From assembly GCA_947458955.1 (NCBI GenBank), contig CANGZT010000002.1, forward strand, positions 1 to 59,415: DNA of 59,415 bases, read 5' to 3'. Source of the DNA: Flavobacteriia bacterium. GTDB taxonomy: Bacteria; Bacteroidota; Bacteroidia; Flavobacteriales_D; Crocinitomicaceae. The notes beneath the pieces are model-generated. The model made no database searches. It was not told the DNA's origin and saw nothing but the letters and a program-made list of their open reading frames with translations. The position numbers and the translations under genes are program-made. Positions 17,621 through 25,430 of the stretch are shown here, piece by piece (positions within the stretch are counted from its first letter, which is position 1; the number at the start of each line of letters is the position of its first letter).

Positions 17621-18033
17621 CGAAAGTTTATTATTTTTTCATCCTTATTTATTTTGAAATCAGGGTAATCATAAATTGCTGATGGTATACAGTTATTCAA
17701 TTGATGAAAACCAAGTAATGTCCCTCTAATAATACCATATTTCTGGATACTAAATTTTGCATATTGAGAGCAACTAATTTCATACATACAGTCTGCTTGT
17801 ATTTGTTCTGAAATTATATTTTGATAGGTAATTAATAAACCAGCTGACAGGTAGAATAAAGGATTCAATTTTCCAATTGTTGATTTTGGTTTTTCTAATA
17901 TTTTTCTTTTTTCTTTTGGTTTGTAAGAAAATTCAGAAAAGGTTTGACTTAGTAAATTATTTTTAATCGATGCATTTTGAGAAAATAAATTCAATGATAT
18001 TATACATAAAAACATTAAAATTATATTTCTCAT
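17617..18033 (-). CDS. yidD: YidD-family membrane protein insertion efficiency factor with N-terminal signal peptide
   Basis: The YidD core lies at residues 66-128: LLITYQNIIS, then Cys82 and Cys88 in DCMYEISCSQYAKFSIQKYG, and Cys115 in QLNNCIPS. This matches the family pattern CxxxPxCSxYAxxAIxxxG followed by a late cysteine. Most YidD proteins are about 70-90 residues and sit between rnpA and yidC; this one has 138 residues with an export-type signal (NIILMFLCIISLNLFS) and a 45-residue charged linker before the core, and sits away from rnpA/yidC. It leads an operon with two IIPGLG membrane proteins, so a specialised role at the inner membrane is likely. Confidence 0.85.
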   Translation of the reverse strand: MRNIILMFLCIISLNLFSQNASIKNNLLSQTFSEFSYKPKEKRKILEKPKSTIGKLNPLFYLSAGLLITYQNIISEQIQADCMYEISCSQYAKFSIQKYGIIRGTLLGFHQLNNCIPSAIYDYPDFKINKDEKIINFR

Positions 18034-18086
18034 TTGTTTAAATTGTTTATCACTTTATTGCTTTTCAAAAGTATAAATTATTCCAC

Positions 18087-18094
18087 TATCTTTG
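18087..18094 (+). promoter_or_regulatory. pyrophosphatase promoter -7 element
   Basis: TATCTTTG matches TANNTTTG and lies 29 nt before the ATG at 18124. The nearest upstream TTG (18058-18060) is 26 nt away, longer than usual. Confidence 0.5.
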
Positions 18095-18123
18095 TTTCCA
18101 CATTCACAACATAGAGATTGAAA

Positions 18124-18816
18124 ATGAAAGAAGAAATCAAAAAAATAGTGGACGCAATGAGCCAACGTTTTGTTGCTCATCCTTGGCATGGAATAGAAGT
18201 GGGTGAAAAAGCACCTGCTGTTGTTAACGCTTACATAGAAATTACACCTGCTGACTCAATCAAATACGAAATTGATAAAGCTTCTGGTCATATAATGGTT
18301 GATAGACCTCAAAAATTATCAAACCATATGCCTTGTTTGTATGGATTTGTTCCTAAAACGTATTGTGATACACAAGTTGCTGCTTTTGCAAATGAGAAAA
18401 CAGGTAGAAATGATATCGAAGGGGATGGTGATCCTTTAGATATTTGTGTGATTAGCGAAAGAGCATATAACCATACTAATATTTTGTGTGAAGCAAAAGT
18501 ATTAGGTGGTTTCCGTATGTTAGATGGTGGAGAAGCAGACGATAAAATCATCGCTGTATTAAAAGGTGACCAAGCTTACGGTGAATTCAATGATATTTCT
18601 GAAATGCCTAAAATGGTTATTGACAGAGTTCGTCATTTCTTTTTAACATATAAAGATTTAGATGGTGGTGCAAAAAATGTTGAAATTACGCATGTATATG
18701 GTCGTGAGGAAGCATTTGAAGTAATCAAAAGAGCGACAGCAGATTACGATGCTAAATATGGTGATATAAATGAAAATTTAGTGGAAGCATTATTGAATGC
18801 GGTTTCGGTGAAGTAA
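18124..18816 (+). CDS. ppa: inorganic pyrophosphatase (family I)
   Basis: Hydrolyses the pyrophosphate released by biosynthetic reactions; cytoplasmic and Mg2+-dependent. I start at the ATG at 18124 (230 aa); the in-frame TTG six bases earlier is less likely. The family I signature DGDPLDICV (in EGDGDPLDICVISER) supplies the metal-binding aspartates, and KYEIDKASGHIMVDRP and YGFVPKTYCDT are typical of the substrate pocket. It is longer than the about 175-residue E. coli enzyme, as seen in other Bacteroidota. It is divergent from yidD and has its own promoter and terminator. Confidence 0.95.
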   Translation: MKEEIKKIVDAMSQRFVAHPWHGIEVGEKAPAVVNAYIEITPADSIKYEIDKASGHIMVDRPQKLSNHMPCLYGFVPKTYCDTQVAAFANEKTGRNDIEGDGDPLDICVISERAYNHTNILCEAKVLGGFRMLDGGEADDKIIAVLKGDQAYGEFNDISEMPKMVIDRVRHFFLTYKDLDGGAKNVEITHVYGREEAFEVIKRATADYDAKYGDINENLVEALLNAVSVK

Positions 18817-18837
18817 CAAATAAGGTTCATAATTTTT

Positions 18838-18870
18838 AAAGGTGATTAGAATTTCTAATCACCTTTTTTA
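18838..18870 (+). terminator. intrinsic terminator after ppa
   Basis: Inverted repeat GGTGATTAGAA (18841-18851) with TTCTAATCACC (18853-18863), preceded by AAA and followed by a T run. The innermost pairs must open to form a loop, leaving a stem of eight or more base pairs. Confidence 0.82.
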
Positions 18871-18890
18871 TTAAATAGATCTCCTATTTT

Positions 18891-18909
18891 ATTTAGAATT
18901 ATTCTAAAT
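18891..18909. promoter_or_regulatory. Fur-like palindrome upstream of the FecA-like receptor
   Basis: ATTTAGAATTATTCTAAAT is a perfect 9-1-9 palindrome. Its core TTAGAAT-T-ATTCTAA follows the 7-1-7 skeleton TxAxAAT-N-ATTxTxA shared by Fur, PerR and Zur boxes. It lies 67 nt upstream of the receptor ATG, after the ppa terminator, a sensible place for an iron-responsive operator. Which regulator binds is inferred. Confidence 0.5.
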
Positions 18910-18926
18910 ACCATTTTTATGGTATT
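18907..18926. repeat. inverted repeat in the leader or promoter of the FecA-like receptor gene
   Basis: AATACCAT (18907-18914) and ATGGTATT (18919-18926) form a perfect 8-bp inverted repeat around TTTT. It overlaps the last three bases of the Fur-like palindrome and lies 50 nt before the ATG. It could be a second operator or an mRNA hairpin; no long T run follows, so it is not an obvious terminator. Confidence 0.5.
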
Positions 18927-18976
18927 GTTTATTAATCAATCCTCATGTTAATTTGTGTCTTAAAATACAAAAGAAT

Positions 18977-21181
18977 ATGAAATATGTAAAATTAGTAATT
19001 GTTTTTCCCTTTCTTAATTTTCAGCAAGCTTTTTCACAAGATACTATAAGCATGAAAAGTTTAGAAGAAATTATTATCATAGAAAAGGTTAAACAGGTAA
19101 GTGAAATTAGTCGTCTTCCTAAAATTAAGGATACAGAAATTTTTTCTGGAAAGAAAAATGAGGTTATTTCAATTGTTTCAAGTACTGCAGATTTGTCAAC
19201 GAATAATACAAGACAGTTGTTTGGAAAGGTTCCAGGTTTAAGTATATGGGAAAATGATGGATCAGGAATTCAAACAGGAATAGCAACTCGTGGGTTAAGT
19301 CCTAATCGTTCATGGGAATTTAATGTTCGACAAAATGGGTATGACATTAGTTCTGAGGTTTTTGGTTATCCCGAGGCTTATTATGCTCCACCATCGGAAG
19401 CTCTAGACCGCATAGAAATTGTGCGCGGGGCAGGTGCCTTACAATATGGACCACAATTTGGAGGTCTATTAAATTACGTTACAAAAAAGCATTTGGGAAA
19501 TAAACCTTTGAGCTTAGAGTCTTTCCAAACTTTAGGATCTTATGGTTTAATAAATTCTTTTAATGCTATCGGAGGAAAGCTTAAAAAGATCAGTTATTAT
19601 GCATACATGCACCATCGAGGCGCTGATGGTTGGAGAGAAAACAGCTCGTACCGAACTCGAACAGGAAGTTTATCTTTCGCTTATGATGTTTCAAATAAAT
19701 GGAAAATTACAGGAGAGTATTCTCGAATGAATAATGTGAGCCAACAATCGGGAGGTTTAACAGACACTGAGTTTCGATCTGATGCTCGTCAGTCACACAG
19801 AGAACGTAATTGGTTTAGTACACCCTGGAATTCAGGTGCTATACAGGTGTATTTTAAACCGAATGAAAATACGAACTTTAACTTGCGTATTTTTGGAGTT
19901 ATAGCTGAACGAAATAGTGTTGGTTTTACACGCTCAGTTAATATTGCTGATACAATAAACACAATAATTGGTTCATATAATTCACGTCAATTAGATCGAG
20001 ATGGTTACCAAAATTATGGTGTAGAATTTAGAGGAATTCACCAATATAATTTTTTAAAATTCAAGTCAGCATTATCAGGTGGGGTTCGTGCCTATACCGG
20101 CAAAACAATACGTGATCAACAAGGAATTGGAACAACAGGTATGGATTACTCAATGAAAATTACATCTCAACAAAATGGTTTTGATTTCGCTAGAAGTTTA
20201 ACTTTTGAAACTCAAAACATGGCAGCATTTATTGAGAATATGTTTCAAGTTACCGAAAAACTTGCTATAACTCCGGGTGTTCGATATGAGTTTATTCGAG
20301 CATTAGCAACCGGTTATATCAATACTTCAGCTTCTGGAAAAATAAACGATCAACAACGTGATAGAAATGTATTGTTACTTGGAATAGGTGCAGAATATAG
20401 TACTTCTTCAACATCAAATATTTATGCAAATTATAGTCAAGGTTTTCGTCCAATTCTATTTTCTGAATTGACTCCATCTGCTACGACAGATGTAATTGAT
20501 CCAAACTTAAAAGATGCGACTGGATACAATGCAGATTTAGGATACCGTGGAAGTTTATTTAACAACATTTTAAAATTTGATGTTGGTGTATTCAGATTGT
20601 TTTACGATAATCGTATAGGTACAATTTCGGTAGATAATGCACCGCTAAGAACTAATATTGGTGCGTCAATCAGTCAGGGATTAGAGAGTTATATTGAATT
20701 TGATGCGACTCGTTTACTATCTCAAAAGTCAACATTGAATTTATCAATTTTTGGAAACTATTCTTTAGTTGATGCGCGTTATGTCCGTTGGGAAAATCCA
20801 GCGATAGTTAATGATCCACTTTTAACAATTGAAGGCAAGCGCGTAGAAAATGCTCCAAAGCATATTTTACGTTCAGGGTTAACATTAAAGTATAAAGGAT
20901 TTTCTTCTACTTTTCAGTATAATTATGTTGATGATATATTTACAGATGCTGTGAATAGCATTGATCCAAATGTCACTTCAACGACAGGCAAACTACCAGC
21001 TTATAGTTTATTAGATTTAAATATTGCCTGCCAGCTGAAAGAAATATATCAATTTCGAGCAGGTATTAACAACTTAACAGATGTAGTTTATGCTACACGT
21101 CGAGCAGGTGGGTATCCTGGCCCTGGAATATTACCAGGAACAGGAAGAACATTTTATATTACCGTAGGCTTCCGTTTATAG
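18977..21181 (+). CDS. TonB-dependent outer-membrane receptor, FecA-like
   Basis: Energy-dependent importer of a large ligand, probably a ferric chelate. I start at the ATG at 18977 (MKYVKLVIVFPFLNF, 734 aa), which gives a signal peptide ending at AFSQ; the in-frame TTG upstream only lengthens it. The plug domain follows directly (LFGKVPGLSIWENDGSGIQTG, DRIEIVRGAGALQYGPQFGG); there is no N-terminal carboxypeptidase-like domain and no sigma-signalling domain. The barrel ends with TGRTFYITVGFRL, a proper outer-membrane C-terminus with terminal Leu. The Fur-like palindrome upstream fits iron control. Monocistronic, with its own terminator. Confidence 0.92.
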   Translation: MKYVKLVIVFPFLNFQQAFSQDTISMKSLEEIIIIEKVKQVSEISRLPKIKDTEIFSGKKNEVISIVSSTADLSTNNTRQLFGKVPGLSIWENDGSGIQTGIATRGLSPNRSWEFNVRQNGYDISSEVFGYPEAYYAPPSEALDRIEIVRGAGALQYGPQFGGLLNYVTKKHLGNKPLSLESFQTLGSYGLINSFNAIGGKLKKISYYAYMHHRGADGWRENSSYRTRTGSLSFAYDVSNKWKITGEYSRMNNVSQQSGGLTDTEFRSDARQSHRERNWFSTPWNSGAIQVYFKPNENTNFNLRIFGVIAERNSVGFTRSVNIADTINTIIGSYNSRQLDRDGYQNYGVEFRGIHQYNFLKFKSALSGGVRAYTGKTIRDQQGIGTTGMDYSMKITSQQNGFDFARSLTFETQNMAAFIENMFQVTEKLAITPGVRYEFIRALATGYINTSASGKINDQQRDRNVLLLGIGAEYSTSSTSNIYANYSQGFRPILFSELTPSATTDVIDPNLKDATGYNADLGYRGSLFNNILKFDVGVFRLFYDNRIGTISVDNAPLRTNIGASISQGLESYIEFDATRLLSQKSTLNLSIFGNYSLVDARYVRWENPAIVNDPLLTIEGKRVENAPKHILRSGLTLKYKGFSSTFQYNYVDDIFTDAVNSIDPNVTSTTGKLPAYSLLDLNIACQLKEIYQFRAGINNLTDVVYATRRAGGYPGPGILPGTGRTFYITVGFRL

Positions 21182-21202
21182 GGGTTTAAAAATTTGTACA
21201 GA

Positions 21203-21230
21203 ACGTCGTAAGAAATTTACGGCGTTTTTT
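21203..21230 (+). terminator. intrinsic terminator of the FecA-like receptor gene
   Basis: Stem ACGTCGTAA (21203-21211) with TTACGGCGT (21217-21225), nine pairs including one G-U wobble, loop GAAAT, followed by six T. Confidence 0.85.
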
Positions 21231-21310
21231 CATTAGATGGTTACAGATTTTAAAACTTTAGTTTTAATTATTCTATTTGATTAACTAACTAATTTATTTA
21301 TTATATAAGT

Positions 21311-21341
21311 ATGAGTTAATCAAAATATGATTTTAACTCAT
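21311..21341. repeat. long inverted repeat upstream of the XRE-Fic gene
   Basis: ATGAGTTAA (21311-21319) and TTAACTCAT (21333-21341) are perfect 9-bp arms. An inner TCA/TGA pair extends the structure with a two-base bulge. A related half-site, GATTAACT, lies at 21279-21286 and pairs in inverted orientation with AGTTAATC at 21314-21321. These may be binding sites for the XRE domain of the gene downstream. Confidence 0.5.
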
Positions 21342-21366
21342 AATTTTTCTTTTTAGATCATCTATA

Positions 21367-21397
21367 TTGACTAAATTTGTCATTATATTTTTTGTCA
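21367..21397 (+). promoter_or_regulatory. fic promoter with TTGAC/GTCA repeats
   Basis: TAAATTTG at 21372-21379 matches the -7 consensus. It is wrapped by TTGAC (21367-21371), TTTGTCA (21376-21382) and a second TTTGTCA (21391-21397), giving both an inverted and a direct repeat over the promoter and the expected start site. Autoregulation by the encoded HTH domain is a reasonable inference. Confidence 0.45.
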
Positions 21398-21400
21398 ATT

Positions 21401-22444
21401 ATGAAGACGCTAATAAAATCTTACCGAGAACTCAAACAATACAAAACAAAGTATTTGGCTCAAATAACGGGGATAGATCAAGCATTAATTAGCAAATTCG
21501 AAAGTGGCAGTAGAATTCCTACTAAAACTCAAATCATCAAAATTTCTGAAGTACTTGAAATCCCTTTAGAAGAAATTTTACCATTATGGGTAAAAGAAAA
21601 GGTATTGGCTGAAGTACGTTATGAACCATTTGCAAAAGAAGGATTACAATTAGCGCAAGAAGCAATTGAACCATACCAAACGAAACATAATTATTCATCT
21701 CTATTAATTGAAAAATTAGCATATATCGATCAATTACAAAGGCAACTAAATGCTATGAGAACATACGATAGTTATCGCATAGCTCAAGCGCTAGAGTTAG
21801 AATATACTTTTGAAAGTAATCGTATTGAGGGAAATACCTTAACTCTTCGAGAAACAGATTTAATTATCAATGAAGGGTTAACTATTTCAGGAAAAAGTTT
21901 GCGTGAACATTTGGAGGCGGTAAATCATCAAGAAGCTATTTCTTATATCAAAGAATTAATGCAAAGAAAGATAGCTATCAATGAACGTGAGCTATTAAAC
22001 ATACATAATTTAATTCTTCGAGGTATACAACCTGAGTATGCCGGCAAATACCGTGATATTCAAGTTATGATTAAAGGAAGTGATCATATGCCACCACAGC
22101 CATTTATGGTGAAAGAAGAAATGGTTTATTATTTCACTTGGTATGAACAAAATAAAGATATATTACATCCTATAATCTTGGCTGCTGAAATGCACGAACG
22201 CTTGGTAACCATACACCCTTTTGTAGATGGAAACGGTAGAACATCACGCTTAATTATGAATTTGATTTTACTATCAAAAGGATACGTAATTGCAAACATA
22301 AAAGGAGATTACGATACACGAATGAATTATTACAATGCCTTAGAACAAGTTCAAACAAAACAGTCAAAAGATGCATTTTATCATTTTATTGCAGATGTAG
22401 AAATTACTTGTTTGGAGAGATATCTTAAAATTTTGGGGGCTTAA
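21401..22444 (+). CDS. XRE helix-turn-helix / Fic domain fusion, probable AMPylase with built-in inhibitory helix
   Basis: The 347 residues start at the ATG at 21401 (MKTLIKSYRE); a longer frame adds eight residues of no apparent value. Residues about 4-62 are an XRE-type HTH (YLAQITGIDQALISKFESGSR). Residues about 125-345 are a Fic domain with the full active-site loop HPFVDGNGRTSR (272-283). An (S/T)xxxE(G/N) inhibitory motif, SNRIEG at 139-144, precedes the core, so it is a class II, self-inhibited Fic protein. Expected chemistry is nucleotidyl transfer from ATP to a protein hydroxyl. There is no separate antitoxin gene beside it. The HTH suggests promoter control of itself. Confidence 0.9.
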   Translation: MKTLIKSYRELKQYKTKYLAQITGIDQALISKFESGSRIPTKTQIIKISEVLEIPLEEILPLWVKEKVLAEVRYEPFAKEGLQLAQEAIEPYQTKHNYSSLLIEKLAYIDQLQRQLNAMRTYDSYRIAQALELEYTFESNRIEGNTLTLRETDLIINEGLTISGKSLREHLEAVNHQEAISYIKELMQRKIAINERELLNIHNLILRGIQPEYAGKYRDIQVMIKGSDHMPPQPFMVKEEMVYYFTWYEQNKDILHPIILAAEMHERLVTIHPFVDGNGRTSRLIMNLILLSKGYVIANIKGDYDTRMNYYNALEQVQTKQSKDAFYHFIADVEITCLERYLKILGA

Positions 22445-22480
22445 AATTAGTATTCAAAAATAAAATTTGTCCTATCACCC

Positions 22481-22505
22481 TCCTTAATCCTCCCTTGAGG
22501 GAGGA
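22481..22505. repeat. GC-rich inverted repeat, possible dispersed intergenic element
   Basis: TCCTCCC (22488-22494) and GGGAGGA (22499-22505) form a perfect 7-bp stem around TTGA, preceded by a second copy-like ACCCTCCTTAA. It stands out as a G+C island in an AT-rich gap between the convergent fic and permease genes, and has no T run on either strand. It resembles the CCTCCC...GGGAGG extragenic elements that are multicopy in some Flavobacteriia, but only one copy is in this window. Confidence 0.4.
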
Positions 22506-22510
22506 AAAAT

Positions 22511-24172
22511 CTAATTAAACTTGATAGATTTTGAAGGTTGAATTTTCGTAATCAAATAAGAGGGTAATAACATTGCAATAAGACAAACTAATAAAGTAAG
22601 CATATTTAAAGCGACAATTACTCCCATATCTAGTTCAATTGGAACGGCATTCAAATAATATACTTTTGGGTCTAATGTTAGTGGTTTTAAATATTCTTGA
22701 ATCAAACACAAACCAATACCAATCAAATTCCCCCAAAACATTCCTTTTAAAATTAAATAGGAGGCTTGGTAAAGAAATATTTTCCTTACTTGCCAATCAT
22801 TAGCCCCCATAGCTTTCATCATACCAACAAATGATGTTTTAACTAAAATCATGACCAATAAAGCAGAACCCATATTGATAATACCGATGATTAGCATCAA
22901 AGTTAAAATGATAAAAACATTGATATCAAGAAACCCTAACCAAACAAAAATATCATTTTGATTATCAATAATACTAGAAACTTTTAAATCGATCATATTT
23001 TGACCACGCAATACGCTTTTACGTAGATAAGATATGTCCGATTCTAAATTTTCCCAATCATGAACCATACATTCAAATGCACCAACGTATTTGCTGAAAC
23101 TTCCTTTCCCGTCATGTTTGATGAATTTAACTATTTTATCTCCAACTTGAATTTCAAAGACATACCCTTCATCATCAATGTATTTACGATTTACAATACC
23201 ATCAACTAAATCTACTCCAGAGATTGGTTTTACTGCATTACGAACTTTTATATCAATTGTTGCCGTATCTGGGATTGTAGTTTTTTCCCCTTTGCCATCC
23301 AAATACATCCAATAATCAGAAACGATTACTTTAAAAGAAGTGTCTTTTTTGGGGTAAAAAGTAAATCCAGCAAAACGATCATAGCCATTTCCCCAATCAT
23401 ACCGATAATTCCCATTTCCACCGACATTTTCAGCTTTTATAACTAGAAAACCGTTTTGTAAACTATCAGCAACAGTGATTGATGTTTGAATACCCCAATC
23501 GTTTAATTGTTGAATGTGTCTTAAATCTGCAATTAAAAGCTGTTTATCTAGTTCATCATACCCTGTTTCATAGATTCCAACGATCTTAAAGTTTTTACGC
23601 ACAGGTTTTTGTTTAACAAAGAATGTATTTACTTCTTGTCCAAGTTTATAATTTAAATTTCGAGCAATTTTTGCCGAAATAAGGATCTCATCAGAGGATT
23701 GATTTGTATTAAAATTAGGTATTCTTCCTTGTATTAAATTCGCTTTAAAAAAGTCCCAATCATAGGTTTTATCTACCCCTTTTACGAGGACTCCTTCAAT
23801 TTCTTGTTGAAAATCTTGAATATTTTCAGTATTTTTGGATTGTAGAAGTGCGGGTTTGTAAGCAACAGGTTGGATTTTCTTAATGCGTTTATCTTTCGAT
23901 AGTAAAGGATAAAATGATTGGTTTATGAGTATGGGTTCACTTTCGAAAATTGTATTTTCGCCAGATTTCGTGATTACCGCATGAGCCCCAAAACCAATGA
24001 CTTTGTCTCTAACCTCAGTCTGAAATCCCCTTACTACTGCTAGCGTAACGAGATTTACTATCATCGCTAACGCAATGCTAACAATTGAAATACGAACAAT
24101 GGGTTGAGAAACTTTTTTACCTTCCGTTTCGTATTTTAATAGATTACGTGCTATGAAGTGTTCGAATTTCAA
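22511..24172 (-). CDS. FtsX/LolC-E-type ABC transporter permease
   Basis: The 553-residue permease starts, I propose, at a TTG at 24172 (MKFEHFIARNLL), because FE-FIA-R is the usual N-terminus of Bacteroidota LolC/E-like proteins and an ATG at 24202 would overlap the divergent gene. It has one membrane helix at about residues 37-58, a large periplasmic MacB_PCD-like domain to about 400, and three helices in the FtsX domain (about 410-545). Its likely role is release of lipoproteins from the inner membrane to the Lol pathway or a similar mechanotransmission task. The ATPase is not encoded here. Confidence 0.87.
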   Translation of the reverse strand: MKFEHFIARNLLKYETEGKKVSQPIVRISIVSIALAMIVNLVTLAVVRGFQTEVRDKVIGFGAHAVITKSGENTIFESEPILINQSFYPLLSKDKRIKKIQPVAYKPALLQSKNTENIQDFQQEIEGVLVKGVDKTYDWDFFKANLIQGRIPNFNTNQSSDEILISAKIARNLNYKLGQEVNTFFVKQKPVRKNFKIVGIYETGYDELDKQLLIADLRHIQQLNDWGIQTSITVADSLQNGFLVIKAENVGGNGNYRYDWGNGYDRFAGFTFYPKKDTSFKVIVSDYWMYLDGKGEKTTIPDTATIDIKVRNAVKPISGVDLVDGIVNRKYIDDEGYVFEIQVGDKIVKFIKHDGKGSFSKYVGAFECMVHDWENLESDISYLRKSVLRGQNMIDLKVSSIIDNQNDIFVWLGFLDINVFIILTLMLIIGIINMGSALLVMILVKTSFVGMMKAMGANDWQVRKIFLYQASYLILKGMFWGNLIGIGLCLIQEYLKPLTLDPKVYYLNAVPIELDMGVIVALNMLTLLVCLIAMLLPSYLITKIQPSKSIKFN

Positions 24173-24188
24173 TATTTCTGATTTTGAT

Positions 24189-25430
24189 GTGCGAAAGTAC
24201 ACAAACCTTTCGTGCCTTAAAAGTATTTGGTCAATTTTGATTTTCTTCTTTATTACGTTTTTAAGTGTTCAAGTTTCTGCAAATGAAGTTGTCCCCAGAG
24301 ATAGCAATAGTTTTCGTTTTTGGGGTAGAAAAAAACCTTTGGTCTTAGGCATTGCTCGAATGGATTTGTACTTTGATTCATTGGTTGGTAAACGAATTGC
24401 CATTGTTAGTAATCAGACTTCAATGATCGGAAATACCCATTTAGTGGATACATTATTTACATTAGGGGTAAAAATTCAAAAGGTTTTTTCACCTGAACAT
24501 GGTTTCAGAGGGAACGCAGATAACGGCGAAAAAGTTCACAATGAGCATGATGTTAAGACTGGTTTGGATGTAATTTCATTGTACGGTCATAATCGAAAGC
24601 CAACTAAAGAACAGCTTGCCGATGTTGATGTTGTTTTATTTGATATTCAAGATGTTGGGGTTAGGTTTTACACCTATATCTCTACTTTGCATTATGTTAT
24701 GGAAGCTTGTGCAGAAAATAAAATTCCACTCATAGTATTAGACAGGCCAAATCCAAATGCTCATTATATTGATGGACCTATTCGAGATGATCATCATAAA
24801 TCTTTTATAGGAATGCACCCTGTTCCAATTGTTTATGGAATGACTATTGGTGAATATGCTAAAATGATTAACAATGAATACTGGTTGCCAGATAGTTTGA
24901 CATGTAATTTATTTGTAGTGCCTTGTAAGAATTACACTCACGCTTCTAAATACATATTACCGATTCCACCAAGTCCAAATTTAAGATCTGAATTTGCCGT
25001 TTCTTTATACCCTAGTTTGTGTTTATTTGAAGGAACAACGGTAAGTGTTGGTAGAGGAACAGATACTCCATTTGAAGTCTTTGGTCATCCGATGTTTCCA
25101 ACCTCTGATTTTCAATTTACTCCAACCTCTGGATTTGGTTCCAAAAGGCCTGTGAATGAAAATAAAGTGTGTAATGGATATGATTTAAAATGTTTGGGAA
25201 TAATTGAAATAAATAAACTTAACATAGACTGGATTATCCAAGCGAAAACGCTGTTAGGAGATAGTATCATTTTTATCGATCAACCAAGTTTTTTTGATCG
25301 TCTTGCGGGTACTTCGACGTTAAGACAACAGATTCTAAATAATGTTCCTGAAGAAGAAATTAGAAAATCTTGGGAAACAGATTTAGATCGTTTTAAAGCT
25401 GTTCGAAAAAAGTATTTACTTTATGATTAA
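24189..25430 (+). CDS. NamZ-like exo-beta-N-acetylmuramidase (DUF1343, GH171 family)
   Basis: Secreted enzyme of about 413 residues expected to release terminal MurNAc from peptidoglycan fragments. I start at a GTG at 24189 because this yields an ordinary signal peptide (RKYTNLSCLKSIWSILIFFFITFLSVQVSA split around residue 31); the upstream ATG at 24153 adds residues before it and lies within the permease gene. DUF1343 hallmarks are present: GKRIAIVSNQTS, FSPEHGFRG, VVLFDIQDVGVRFYTYISTLHYVMEA in outline, and RGTDTPFEVFGHP. It overlaps the SGNH lipoprotein gene tail to tail by 4 nt. The two starts of the divergent pair are only 16 nt apart. Confidence 0.85.
   Translation: MRKYTNLSCLKSIWSILIFFFITFLSVQVSANEVVPRDSNSFRFWGRKKPLVLGIARMDLYFDSLVGKRIAIVSNQTSMIGNTHLVDTLFTLGVKIQKVFSPEHGFRGNADNGEKVHNEHDVKTGLDVISLYGHNRKPTKEQLADVDVVLFDIQDVGVRFYTYISTLHYVMEACAENKIPLIVLDRPNPNAHYIDGPIRDDHHKSFIGMHPVPIVYGMTIGEYAKMINNEYWLPDSLTCNLFVVPCKNYTHASKYILPIPPSPNLRSEFAVSLYPSLCLFEGTTVSVGRGTDTPFEVFGHPMFPTSDFQFTPTSGFGSKRPVNENKVCNGYDLKCLGIIEINKLNIDWIIQAKTLLGDSIIFIDQPSFFDRLAGTSTLRQQILNNVPEEEIRKSWETDLDRFKAVRKKYLLYD

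Noticed and set aside
18841-18863. A second Fur-like box, TTAGAA-T-TTCTAA
   Set aside because: The repeat continues as GGTGATTAGAA/TTCTAATCACC with flanking A and T runs directly after ppa, so terminator function explains it.
21401-22444. Fic toxin of a classic toxin-antitoxin pair
   Set aside because: No small antitoxin gene flanks it; the inhibitory motif is within the same protein.
22488-22505. Terminator between fic and the permease gene
   Set aside because: Neither strand has a T run after the hairpin.
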